Positions 8,404 through 17,017 of a DNA stretch of 64,000 nt are shown in pieces. Numbering within the stretch: the first letter of the stretch is position 1; each line of letters starts with the position of its first letter. The notes beneath the pieces were generated by a model. The model saw nothing but the letters and a program-made list of their open reading frames with translations, was not told the DNA's origin and did no database searches. The DNA is from Polyangiaceae bacterium. Its GTDB lineage: Bacteria; Myxococcota_A; Polyangia; Polyangiales; Polyangiaceae. Position numbers and translations under genes: made by a program. Location: assembly GCA_025937785.1 (NCBI GenBank), contig JAICQQ010000014.1, positions 1 through 64,000 on the forward strand, in the 5' to 3' direction.

Positions 8404-9905
8404 GGGAACTCCGTCACGCTGAGCGTGAGCAGGACGCGGAACTGGTGTGCGTCTCGCTGGCTGTACCAGTGCTCCCATTGCAACCCTAGCCGCGAGCGCA
8501 GCACGCGTTCTATTTCAGGTGAAAGCCCGCCGCCGAGCACGTAGCCCATGCTCGTAGTCCCGCGCTCTTCGCGGAGCCCATCCTCGAAATCGTAGAGCGA
8601 GAGCACCACGAGCGTGTCGTAATAGCCCTCGAGGAAGCGGCGGGAAGCGCTCAAGTTGCCGCCCACGCGATGCCCGGTGTCCCCCCACTGGCTGTCCGCG
8701 TCGAAGCGTAGCTCCCCCTGACCCCAGCGATAGCGCGCGTTCAGGGCTGCGAGCTCGTCGACCCAGCGCGCGTCCTGGTCGAGTGACTCGCCGGGATCGA
8801 GCGCGAGACCGTAGACGCGCACGCCGGCGCGCAGGGCAACGTCCGCCCGCGGCGAGATCTCGGTGTACGCCGCGACTTCCCCCGTCTGCGATGGCGTGTG
8901 CCCGAACCAGTTGAAGATGGAATCTCCGTCGAACACGGGCAGCCAGTAGTCGTAGCGAAGACCCAACGTGGTAGCGTCCGAGGCGTACCAGTCGAGCGAT
9001 GCTTGGAGCTCGCTCAAGCGCCGGCTGAACAGGTCGTACACCGCTTCGCCATCGAGGCTCCCGAGCCGTTCGTGCTGAAGCGTGAGCGCGAGCCCGGCGC
9101 GTTCTGTCGAGGTTCGGGTATCGTCGATGGTGCGGATGGCGCCGTCGGGGTCGGGGAACAGCGACACCAGCACGTCGTCCCGATTCAGCACCTTGCGGTA
9201 GCTCGCGCGGGCTTGAAAAAACGAAAGCCCAAGCGTCTGCACGCTCCCCCCGTAAGCTGGAGCAAGCCTGGATTGCTCCAGGTAGCTCGGCCATTCGCCT
9301 TGCTCGAGATCGTCGCGATTGCCGCGAAACACCCCGTCGGCTTCGTAGCGGGAAGTTCCGAGCACGCCGAGCGTATCCCGTTGCTCGAAGCCCCCGTAGG
9401 CCTCGAGCCCAAACACGCCCGGAACGTCCGCGCGCACGAGCGCACCGTCGAACGACCACCAGCCCAGGCTGTCCACCTGGTACTGGCGTCCCACCCGGAA
9501 GCCGACGGCGCCTCCGAGGTAGTGACGGCCCTCCAGGTAGGCCACCATCACGTCGAAGGGAGCCTGCTCGAGCCCGGGCGCGTAGCGTCCCAGAGCTTCG
9601 GGATCACGCTCGTAGCCGAACTGACCGAAATCGGCGTCCAACCTGAGCCGCGTGCGAAATGCAAGTTCGGGTGCGCGGTAGCTCGTATCCCCATCGATGT
9701 CGGCCACGTCCAGATCGAGTGTGTGCGTATACCTCCGCCGTTGCATCACGGGGTCACCGTAGGGGCTCAGCACGTCGTAGTACTGCGCGGTCAGGTCGGC
9801 GCGAACCGCCGCTTCGGCGGCGACACCGCTACCGCTCGCGCCGAGCACGCACGAAGCGGCGCAAGCAGCGGTGACGGCTAGCTGTGCGCGGCCCCAAGTC
9901 CACAT
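8400..9905 (-). CDS. Outer-membrane beta-barrel protein, putative porin of a porin-cytochrome pair
   Basis: The 501-aa product begins with a signal peptide ending near SGVAAEA and continues with alternating amphipathic strands, many aromatic girdle residues and a run of short turns. This is typical of a large outer-membrane barrel (for example TLGLRYDYWLP and LGLQWEHWYSQ). It ends in a strand but has Pro rather than Phe as last residue. The length is in the range of porins that surround multihaem cytochromes, though I see no MtrB-specific signature. It is the first gene of the cluster, 245 bp from a divergent diguanylate cyclase gene, and its TGA overlaps the cytochrome start. Alternatively it is a generic porin for an electron acceptor or substrate. 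Confidence 0.8.
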   Translation of the reverse strand: MWTWGRAQLAVTAACAASCVLGASGSGVAAEAAVRADLTAQYYDVLSPYGDPVMQRRRYTHTLDLDVADIDGDTSYRAPELAFRTRLRLDADFGQFGYERDPEALGRYAPGLEQAPFDVMVAYLEGRHYLGGAVGFRVGRQYQVDSLGWWSFDGALVRADVPGVFGLEAYGGFEQRDTLGVLGTSRYEADGVFRGNRDDLEQGEWPSYLEQSRLAPAYGGSVQTLGLSFFQARASYRKVLNRDDVLVSLFPDPDGAIRTIDDTRTSTERAGLALTLQHERLGSLDGEAVYDLFSRRLSELQASLDWYASDATTLGLRYDYWLPVFDGDSIFNWFGHTPSQTGEVAAYTEISPRADVALRAGVRVYGLALDPGESLDQDARWVDELAALNARYRWGQGELRFDADSQWGDTGHRVGGNLSASRRFLEGYYDTLVVLSLYDFEDGLREERGTTSMGYVLGGGLSPEIERVLRSRLGLQWEHWYSQRDAHQFRVLLTLSVTEFP

Positions 9906-10150
9906 CGTCAGGCTGATCTACCATCACACAGCCCGGAGCTGGCGAGTTCCCGATCTGAACGCGGAGCCGAAGCCTGCCCCCCCGCGCGGGGCGACCTGTA
10001 TTGGCACGTGAGCTGGTTCCCTACTACCCTCCTGGCGCCCCGGGCAGGGGCTGAACGCCGCGGGACTGCGCACGACTTCCGGCGCTCGGGCGAGCCGCCC
10101 GGCTCCGTTTTGCTGTTGCCACGCACCCCCGAGTCGCTAATCCTGTTGAA

Positions 10151-11116
10151 ATGCCAGTGAAGGCCACGCTCCTTTTGGTCGAAGACAGCGTCGCGCAGGG
10201 CGGCGAATTGAAGGAGTCGCTCGAGGCCTTGGGGTACACGGTCCGCTGGGCACGGTCGGGAATGGCGGGACTGAAAATCGCTCGGGAGGAGTACCCCGAC
10301 CTGATCGTGCTGGACGTCATCATGGAAGACATGGACGGCTTCGCCGTGTGTCGCTGGTTGAAGATGCATTCCACCACGCGTGACATTCCGGTGATCATGC
10401 TCACCGCTCGCGGCGAGCTCCGCGACCGCGTGGAGGGTCTTCACGTCGGTGCTGACGACTACATCGCGAAACCTTTCGCGCCGGAAGAGCTCGAAGCCAG
10501 AATCTTCGCCGCGCTGCGGGTGAAGGCCAGCCAGAGCGAGCTGAAGCAACGCAACTCGCAACTCGAGTCGATGCTGCATCACGTCGAGGCGCTCGCCATC
10601 ACGGACCCGCTCACGGGTCTGTTCAATCGCCGACGCCTCACCGACGTGCTGCGACGCGAATGGGCCGTCGCCAAACGCTACAAGAACCACCTGGCCTTCA
10701 TCATGATCGACATCGATCACTTCAAGCAGTTCAACGACACCCACGGTCACGAAGCCGGCGATCTGGTATTGAAAGAGGTGGCGCGTTCGTTCGGAGCTTG
10801 CTTGCGCGAGGTGGACCTGGCGGCTCGTTACGGCGGGGAAGAGTTCGCGATCCTGCTGCCGCAGACCAGCAAGCAAGGCGCGCTGGTGCTCGCCGAACGC
10901 CTCCGAGAATCCGTGCGCGCGCTCGACCTGCTGGTCAGCGACGAGCGGGTTACCGTGACGGCCAGCTTCGGCGTGGCTTCGGAGGCAGACGTCCCCAAGG
11001 GCGGCCCCGAAGACCTGATCCGGGCCGCCGACGGCGCGCTCTACACGGCAAAACACAACGGCCGCGATCAGATCGTCGCCGCGGACGTCGCCCCCGAAGG
11101 CCCGCCCAGCGGCTAG
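10151..11116 (+). CDS. Response regulator with GGDEF diguanylate cyclase output
   Basis: The 321-aa protein has an N-terminal receiver domain (about 5-120) with acidic pocket VEDS, phosphoacceptor Asp in VLDVIMEDMDG and conserved Lys in AKPFAPEE. A helical linker follows, then a GGDEF domain (about 150-310) with the catalytic loop GGEEF. The block REVD lies five residues before GGEEF and matches the RXXD inhibitory site that binds cyclic-di-GMP, so product inhibition is likely. The layout is that of PleD/WspR-type enzymes that make cyclic-di-GMP from two GTP upon phosphorylation. No cognate histidine kinase is adjacent. The 245-bp gap upstream (9906-10150) is a divergent promoter region shared with the barrel/cytochrome cluster; no promoter motif stands out. 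Confidence 0.93.
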   Translation: MPVKATLLLVEDSVAQGGELKESLEALGYTVRWARSGMAGLKIAREEYPDLIVLDVIMEDMDGFAVCRWLKMHSTTRDIPVIMLTARGELRDRVEGLHVGADDYIAKPFAPEELEARIFAALRVKASQSELKQRNSQLESMLHHVEALAITDPLTGLFNRRRLTDVLRREWAVAKRYKNHLAFIMIDIDHFKQFNDTHGHEAGDLVLKEVARSFGACLREVDLAARYGGEEFAILLPQTSKQGALVLAERLRESVRALDLLVSDERVTVTASFGVASEADVPKGGPEDLIRAADGALYTAKHNGRDQIVAADVAPEGPPSG

Positions 11117-11647
11117 CTATTCGCAGTCTTCGCTGCGGTATTGCTCGTCGAGCGCAACGATGCAGAACCGTTCGTCGGTCGCTTCACGACCCACGGGGTC
11201 GCTGAGCGTCACCTGCAGGCGCACGCGCTTGCCATGCGCGCAGCGCGCGTCCTTCACCTGCCCAGGATACCCGGCGAAGGTCCAGAACACCTCGCCCTCG
11301 GCATTCGTCACTTGGCGGCCCTTTTGGGTCGCGCGCATCGTCAGATCCGAGTCGAGAACCCCGTCGAGCGCGGTCACGAATTTCATGTCCAGGCGCTCGT
11401 CTTCGAAGCCCGAGCCAAGAACGCTCAGCCATACGTGAAACCCGCCCTGAAAGCCCGCTGCCATTTCCAAGGTGGGTTCACCCTCGATCGGCTCGAACTC
11501 GGCTTCGCCAGTGCCGAGCTCGACCGCCACCTCGACGGGAGCGGGCTCGGGCGTGACCGGGGGATCGTCGCTCGCGCTGCAGGCGCTGAAGAGCCACAGC
11601 GCTGCCGCTCCCCCAGCCAGGCCAGGCATCCGCGGCGTCGACATCAC
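11117..11647 (-). CDS. Putative lipoprotein of unknown function
   Basis: The product of about 175 aa has a signal peptide ending in the lipobox LFSAC, an acidic Pro/Glu-rich spacer, and a compact domain with paired cysteines near the C-terminus (DARCAH, DERFCIV, SEDCE). I do not recognise the fold. The start could be the ATG at 11647 or the adjacent ATG at 11644. The gene is convergent with the diguanylate cyclase gene; their stop codons abut at 11116/11117. Confidence 0.75.
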   Translation of the reverse strand: MMSTPRMPGLAGGAAALWLFSACSASDDPPVTPEPAPVEVAVELGTGEAEFEPIEGEPTLEMAAGFQGGFHVWLSVLGSGFEDERLDMKFVTALDGVLDSDLTMRATQKGRQVTNAEGEVFWTFAGYPGQVKDARCAHGKRVRLQVTLSDPVGREATDERFCIVALDEQYRSEDCE

Positions 11648-11707
11648 GAGACCATCCTGGACGTGAGTTTGAACCTCAAGGCGACCGGAGGCAAACAGGC
11701 AACACGG

Positions 11708-12937
11708 CTACCTGCGCCTACCCGGTGACAGCTTGAGCAACTCGCCCGATGCGAAGTCGCCGGCATACACCTCGCCGCCGGCATCGCGGCCGAAGGTCGT
11801 GATCGCGTGAGGAAAGCGTCCGAGCAAGGTGGCCTGCGCGTCACCCGATGCTGCTGACGGCAGCTGAAGCGCCCACAGGTTGCCGGAAGTGTAGTCGGCG
11901 CACAGGTATTTTCCCGTGAGAAACGGGATTTGCTTGCCCTGGTACACGGTGCCGCCGGTGATGCTCTTCCCGTCGCGGCGCGGGTACTCGAACACCGGAT
12001 CTTTGAACCCCGTCGAGGTACAGGTGGCGCCCGGCGGGAAGCAGTGACGTCCCTCTCTCGACACCCAACCGAGGTTGTCGCCCCGCTCGACGATGTCGAC
12101 TTCCTCGAACTCGTCTTGACCCACGTCCGCGACTACCAGGCGACCGCGCGGATCGAAGGTGTAGCGCCAAGGATTGCGCAAACCGTACGCCCAGATCTCC
12201 GGGCGAGCGCCCGGGCGCCCGACGAAAGGATTGTCCGGCGGGATCCCATACGCTCGTCCTTCGCTCGGCTGGTCCACGTCGATGCGCAGCATCTTGCCGA
12301 GCAGCGTGCTCAGATCTTGGCCCGCCTGCAGCGGATCGGCGCGTTTACCGCCGTCGCCCAAGCCCACGTAGAGCATGCCGTCGGGGCCGAAGGCGAGCTG
12401 GCCGGCGTTGTGATTGTCATAGGGCTGCTCCACCTCGAGAATGACCCGTCGCTCGACGGCCCGCTCGTGCCCGAGTCGGTGGTTGTTCAGCTGCCACTCC
12501 GCAATCCGCGTGCGGGTGACTCCCTCGGCGGGGTTGTAGTTCAGGTAGAAGAGGCCGTTTTCCAAGTACCGCGGGTGAAACGCGAGACCCAGCAGACCCA
12601 GCTCCGAGTTGGATCGCACCGGGATGCGCAGCACCTCGGGGCTGTTGGACCGCGTCACGGCGTGCCCGGACTCGAACGAGACGAGGTGCGCAGCGCCGCT
12701 CTTCAGGAGCACGAGCGCGCGTTGGGCAGAGCCCGGCACGAATTGAAGGTCCGTCACCCCCCCGAAATCGCGCCCGACGACGCTCCAACTGACGCCGCTG
12801 TTCGTGGGAGCTCGAGACAACGTGCGCTGCACGCCCGCGAGCGGTCCAGAAAAACCGAAGAGCACGCGGTCGGCGACTACCAGACCGATGGCGAACACCA
12901 CGCCACCGATGATGACGAACAGAAGCCTGCGGCGCAT
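11708..12937 (-). CDS. PQQ-dependent sugar dehydrogenase-like (GSDH/YliI family) protein
   Basis: The 409-aa product has an N-terminal membrane anchor (LLFVIIGGVVFAIGLVVA) and then a six-bladed propeller of the soluble aldose/sorbosone dehydrogenase family. Recognisable blocks are FHPRYLENGLFYLNY, GPDGMLYVGLGDGGKRADP, the LLGKMLRIDVD segment, EIWAYGLRNPWRYTFDP and DVGQDEFEEVD. Members oxidise aldose sugars outside the cytoplasmic membrane using PQQ. Many relatives are uncharacterised, so the substrate is unknown. The ATG at 12937 (MRRRLLF) was chosen because it puts the charged n-region directly before the hydrophobic segment. It lies downstream of the TonB-receptor/lipoprotein pair on the same strand (47-bp gap) and may be part of that transcript. 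Confidence 0.88.
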   Translation of the reverse strand: MRRRLLFVIIGGVVFAIGLVVADRVLFGFSGPLAGVQRTLSRAPTNSGVSWSVVGRDFGGVTDLQFVPGSAQRALVLLKSGAAHLVSFESGHAVTRSNSPEVLRIPVRSNSELGLLGLAFHPRYLENGLFYLNYNPAEGVTRTRIAEWQLNNHRLGHERAVERRVILEVEQPYDNHNAGQLAFGPDGMLYVGLGDGGKRADPLQAGQDLSTLLGKMLRIDVDQPSEGRAYGIPPDNPFVGRPGARPEIWAYGLRNPWRYTFDPRGRLVVADVGQDEFEEVDIVERGDNLGWVSREGRHCFPPGATCTSTGFKDPVFEYPRRDGKSITGGTVYQGKQIPFLTGKYLCADYTSGNLWALQLPSAASGDAQATLLGRFPHAITTFGRDAGGEVYAGDFASGELLKLSPGRRR

Positions 12938-12984
12938 CCGCAGCAACCTACCAGGATGCTGCCGGCAAGCCAACGGGCCGTGAC

Positions 12985-14070
12985 TCAAGGATCGCGCAGC
13001 AGCACTTCGAAACCACGCCAGTCGGCGCCGCCGCGATTGTCATGCAACGTCGCGAACAACCGCACCTTGCCAGGCGCCTTCCTCACGGGTCGCCAGCCGC
13101 TCGCGTGGTTGTCGACCCAACCCGTCTCGCGGTCATTCAAAAGGCGCGTCTCCGACGAGAACTCACCGGCATCGGCATAGAAATTGAACCACAAGATTTC
13201 GGAGTGGCCCGGGTCGGGCGCGCTCGGATCGGGCTCGGCGCTCAGCTGTGGAGCGTCGGGCTCGATAGCGTACTCGGGGCAACCATCGGCGCTGTCACAG
13301 CGCGCCACCGCGGGGATGCATTGCCCGGCGTCGCTGCACGCGTAGCTCTTGAATCCTTCGAGACTTTCCGCGAGCGCGGCGCAATCGTCGTCCGTGTCAC
13401 AGGCTCCCAGGACGACATCGCTGCCCGCGAACTTGATGCTCTCGAGCTCGGGGTTGTGATTCAGCTCGTCTTCGTAGGTGTACACCGTAGTGAACCCTTC
13501 GACGTAGTCCTCGGGGCCCAGGCGCCGGCCGCTGGCGCTGTCGAAGCATGCGACAGGCAGGGTCCCCTGCGCCTTCAGATCCAGGCGCAGCTCTCCGGCG
13601 CATGCCGCGAAGAAGACGTACGAGACGCCGAAGTGGATCGGATCGCTCTCGTAGCGCGGCGCAGCCTCGAGGATGCCTGCGGGCAGCGGCAACTCGAACT
13701 CGGTCCCCAACCCGATGTACCCGGGCACGGGGGCGATCGGCGTGTCCGGAGCCAGCTCACCGAGCTGTCGCGCCAGCGCTTGGATCGCGGGGTAGCAGCC
13801 AAAGTATTGGCGCGACGGCGGGTTGTGGCAGCCACCGATCCACAGCACCTGGGGCGGGGTCGGCTCGGGAGCGCCTGCGCGCCCGCTGCGCCCGTCGTGC
13901 ACCAACATGGTGAGCGTGACGGGCTCGCCGGGCACCCCCGAGGCCGGCTCTGGCTGCACCGCCAGTACCCGCAACGAATCGAGCAGCGACGGGGACGGAA
14001 AGCCTTCGCCGCACCCCGCCACGAGCGCCGCCACCACGAACACCGGCCAGCTCGGTTGGATGCGCGGCAT
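12985..14070 (-). CDS. Lipoprotein partnered with a TonB-dependent receptor
   Basis: The 361-aa product starts with a signal peptide and lipobox (VAALVAGC). It is Cys-containing with a spacer rich in Glu, Asp and Pro; a CDTDDDCAALAE segment resembles short calcium- or disulfide-rich loops common in myxobacterial secreted proteins. I do not recognise a catalytic domain. The ATG at 14070 overlaps the TAA of the receptor gene (TAATG), so it is probably translated with it and may be the surface lipoprotein that works with the receptor, as SusD-like or other lipoproteins do elsewhere. It shows no SusD similarity that I can see. Confidence 0.85.
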   Translation of the reverse strand: MPRIQPSWPVFVVAALVAGCGEGFPSPSLLDSLRVLAVQPEPASGVPGEPVTLTMLVHDGRSGRAGAPEPTPPQVLWIGGCHNPPSRQYFGCYPAIQALARQLGELAPDTPIAPVPGYIGLGTEFELPLPAGILEAAPRYESDPIHFGVSYVFFAACAGELRLDLKAQGTLPVACFDSASGRRLGPEDYVEGFTTVYTYEDELNHNPELESIKFAGSDVVLGACDTDDDCAALAESLEGFKSYACSDAGQCIPAVARCDSADGCPEYAIEPDAPQLSAEPDPSAPDPGHSEILWFNFYADAGEFSSETRLLNDRETGWVDNHASGWRPVRKAPGKVRLFATLHDNRGGADWRGFEVLLRDP

Positions 14071-16670
14071 TAGAACTCTCCCCGGATGCCCAGGCTCGGC
14101 ACGATCGGCAGGCTGCCCGAGACGGGACGACTCTCGGTCTTGTCGTAGCTGTAGTCCATGAAGTCCGGGTTCTGCCGATTGTAGGCATTGATCAAATCGA
14201 GGTAGGCCCCCAACTCGAAGCTCTCGAACTCCCAGGTTTTGTCGACGCGAATGTCCAGCTGGTGAAACGGCGGCAGCCGGCCGCTGTTGTTGGGGCCGTT
14301 GACGCACAAGTAGCTCGTCGATGTGCTGCTGAAGATGCCCCCTTCGCAAGGCGTGTAGGGATTGCCGCTCACGTAGCGGAAGCGCGCTCCGAGCTCCCAA
14401 CCCGCACCGAGCACATAGCTGCCGAGAATCGTGAAAATGTGCGTCTGATCCAGCCCGAAGACCTGCGAGGGCTCGCCGTCGGCCCAGGTGCGCTCGGAGC
14501 GCGACAGCGTGTACGCGAGCCAGCCGAAGAAGCGCTCGTCGGCTCGGTAGCGCAGCATGAACTCGGCACCGTACACGCGTCCTTCTCCTTGGTTGTTGTA
14601 GCGCAGCACCCCCGTGGTGTCCGGGCCGCGAGAGATCAGATCGTCGAGCACGTTGTAGAAGCCCTCGGCCGAGAGCTCGACCTGCTGCGAAAGCTCCTGC
14701 TCCACGCCGAGCGTGTTCTGCCACGAGCGCATCGTTCTGAGCTCCGTCTGATCGTCTTTGAACAGTTCCACGTCGAAGCCCGGCGGCTGGAAGAAGTAGC
14801 CGCTGCCGCCTTTCAGGGTGGTGCGCGGAAAACCCTGGACGATGTCGTAGCGGGCCGACATGCGCGGACTGACGTCGAAATGCTGGATGCCGTGGGTGTA
14901 GTCGAGGCGCACCCCGCTCACGACGTGCCAGCGCCGGGAGGGAGCCATCTGCATCTCCGCGAAGATCGCTGGCTGGAAGAAGGTGCCTCGGTCGTCGATG
15001 CTGCGCGTGGGCGTGGTCACGAACGAGCCGATGTCCGGCGCGCTCGGGCCGGGGTCTTCGGGGATCTGCGCGTGCGTCTCGTAAGGAGCCACGAGCACGT
15101 CGAGCCCGGTCACGAGCGTGGCGTTGGGCCACATTTCGTACGAAACCTCGGCGCGGGCCACCGATCCGTAAGCCACGGTGTCGAACAGGATGGTGCTGAG
15201 CTGAAAGTGCTGATCGAGGCGGGCCGCCGTCAGGTTCACTTCCAGGAACAGCTCATCGGAGATCCGGTGCGTATACAGCGACCCGAAGCCGTTGATGTTG
15301 TCGATGGAGTCGAGTTCGCCGCCTTCCGCCGCGACGCGATCGATGATACGCACGCGATCGTCGTAGCCCAGGAATCCGACGCGCAGGTATGAGTCCTTGC
15401 TGAGCCGCTTGTCGGCGAAAAGCTGATAGTCGTAGTACACCGGCGCGGCGACGATCGACGTATCCTCGTTGTCGACCAGGGGCACCAGCCAGGCATCCAC
15501 GTGGCTACGCCGGAAGCCCGCCACGAAATTCCAGCCGTCGACCAGCGGCACGGGGCCTTCCAGCATCGCTCGCGCATCGATCAGATCGATCTGTGCAAGG
15601 CCGTGGTAGTCACCGTCGTCGCGTGTCTTGCGCAGGGCGACGTCTACGATGCCGCCGAGCCCGCGCCCGAAGCGGACACTGTAGTTGCCGGGGTAGAAGT
15701 TGATTTCTTCCATCAACTCCGTGGGAATGACGCTGGAAAGCCCGCCCAGATGATAGACATTGGGCAGGAACATGCCCTCGATGAACACCGGCGTGGAGGT
15801 CGGAGGCGTGCCGCGCACCATCAACACGCCCGACAATGACGGAGGTCGGGCGACACCGGGAAGGTTCTGGAGGGAACGGAGCGCGTCACCCGAAGTGCCG
15901 GGAACGCGGCTCATCTCGCGGCGGGTGATGGTACGCCGCGTGACCTCGCGCGCAGGGCGTTCGCCGTGCACCACGATGGTCGTGGCATCACCGTCGCCGA
16001 CGACAGCCACCAGCCGATACTCGACGCTGACCTCTTCGTCGGCGCCGAGGGTCTCGCTGACGGAATAGTCCTCGAAGCCGGCCGCGCTGACCGTCAGCTG
16101 GTAGCGCCCAGGCGCGAGATCCTTCGCCTCCCAGCTGCCCGCAGCATCGCTCACGACCTCCCGCACCAGCGCTTCGTCCCGGCGAATCACGATGCGCGCC
16201 CCCGCCAGCGGCGAGTCACCCCCCGATACCTCGACGCGCCCGCGCAGCACGGCCACGGGCAAAGCGCGAGCTTCCGCCGGCTCGTGATCGAGATGAAACG
16301 AGTAGCGATAGAGGATCTTCGACGCCACGGGCTGGTCACCGCGGCGCGCCGGCTCGAAGCGAAACGCGAGCGCCGCCGCCTGTGCAGCATCGTCAAAACC
16401 GTGGCCGCGCGGCTCGGCCACGTCGGCAGCCGTGACGCGGCCATCGGCGTCGATCGAGAGCACGAGGTCGACGTCGGCCTCGAGCCCAGCCGCAACCGCG
16501 CCGGCGGGATACTCTGCCTCGACGAACTGGACGAGCTTCGGCGGCGTCACCGCCTGTTCGGACGGACTGCCCGCTTGCGTCGGCGCCCCTTCCTGCGCGC
16601 TGGCGGGAGCCGCCGCCAATGCGACCGCCAGCACCGTGACCCACCGTATTCGCCCGCGCGCGCCGACCAT
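14070..16670 (-). CDS. TonB-dependent receptor with N-terminal TonB C-terminal-like domain and CarboxypepD_reg domain
   Basis: The 866-aa outer-membrane protein starts with a signal peptide (VTVLAVALAAAPASA). Next comes a TonB C-terminal-like domain (about 40-130, with EYPAGAVAAGLEADVDLVLS and a DGRVTAADV turn), and then a carboxypeptidase-regulatory-like Ig domain (about 140-225, with GAGARIV-type and APGRYQLTVSAAGFE blocks). A plug domain follows (LRSLQNLPGVARPPSLSG and VFIEGMFLPNVYHLGGL), then a 22-strand-type barrel to the C-terminal FEF-like end (LGIRGEF). Such TonB/receptor fusions are frequent in myxobacteria. The substrate is not readable. The lipoprotein gene is translationally coupled downstream. 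Confidence 0.92.
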   Translation of the reverse strand: MVGARGRIRWVTVLAVALAAAPASAQEGAPTQAGSPSEQAVTPPKLVQFVEAEYPAGAVAAGLEADVDLVLSIDADGRVTAADVAEPRGHGFDDAAQAAALAFRFEPARRGDQPVASKILYRYSFHLDHEPAEARALPVAVLRGRVEVSGGDSPLAGARIVIRRDEALVREVVSDAAGSWEAKDLAPGRYQLTVSAAGFEDYSVSETLGADEEVSVEYRLVAVVGDGDATTIVVHGERPAREVTRRTITRREMSRVPGTSGDALRSLQNLPGVARPPSLSGVLMVRGTPPTSTPVFIEGMFLPNVYHLGGLSSVIPTELMEEINFYPGNYSVRFGRGLGGIVDVALRKTRDDGDYHGLAQIDLIDARAMLEGPVPLVDGWNFVAGFRRSHVDAWLVPLVDNEDTSIVAAPVYYDYQLFADKRLSKDSYLRVGFLGYDDRVRIIDRVAAEGGELDSIDNINGFGSLYTHRISDELFLEVNLTAARLDQHFQLSTILFDTVAYGSVARAEVSYEMWPNATLVTGLDVLVAPYETHAQIPEDPGPSAPDIGSFVTTPTRSIDDRGTFFQPAIFAEMQMAPSRRWHVVSGVRLDYTHGIQHFDVSPRMSARYDIVQGFPRTTLKGGSGYFFQPPGFDVELFKDDQTELRTMRSWQNTLGVEQELSQQVELSAEGFYNVLDDLISRGPDTTGVLRYNNQGEGRVYGAEFMLRYRADERFFGWLAYTLSRSERTWADGEPSQVFGLDQTHIFTILGSYVLGAGWELGARFRYVSGNPYTPCEGGIFSSTSTSYLCVNGPNNSGRLPPFHQLDIRVDKTWEFESFELGAYLDLINAYNRQNPDFMDYSYDKTESRPVSGSLPIVPSLGIRGEF

Positions 16671-17017
16671 CCCGAGACCCGAGGCGCTACATGCCCGCTC
16701 TCGCGCGAGAACGCAAAGGCGTGGACGCAGAGCCAGGAAAATGTGAGTTCTGGCGATGAAGGCGCCGCTGATCGAAGACCGTGCGACCCGCGCGGCGGAC
16801 GTGGCGAAACGCCAGCGGGAGCCCGCTGACAGCCTGGTCGAACACGACTGGCCGTGGAATCATGCGCGGATGCCTGGGGCAGTCCGCATGATTTGGGACC
16901 CCAACGTAGCCGCGCTCCCTCGAGCATCGACGTTGCTGGCCCAGTTGGAACAGAAAGGCGCGCCCGACAAAATCCCGCCGGGGCCATTGCAAGAAAGCGA
17001 GCTCGCGCATTAGCCGC
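16671..17017. other. Divergent intergenic region without a recognisable gene
   Basis: These 347 bp separate the TonB-receptor gene (minus) from the TPR/WD40 lipoprotein gene (plus). Short open frames exist on both strands but have neither family similarity nor a convincing ribosome binding site. It should hold two divergent promoters; I see no clear -35/-10 or -24/-12 element. Confidence 0.5.

Noticed and set aside
9908-11056. Long minus-strand open frame over the diguanylate cyclase gene
   Set aside because: It is an antisense shadow in GC-rich DNA; the plus-strand frame has all receiver and GGDEF motifs.
14262-15392. Large plus-strand frames over the TonB receptor gene
   Set aside because: The minus strand has a clear signal peptide, plug and barrel; the plus frames show no family text.
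16687-17013. Small frames in the TonB receptor/WD40 gap
   Set aside because: No conserved text, no ribosome site, and odd amino-acid composition.
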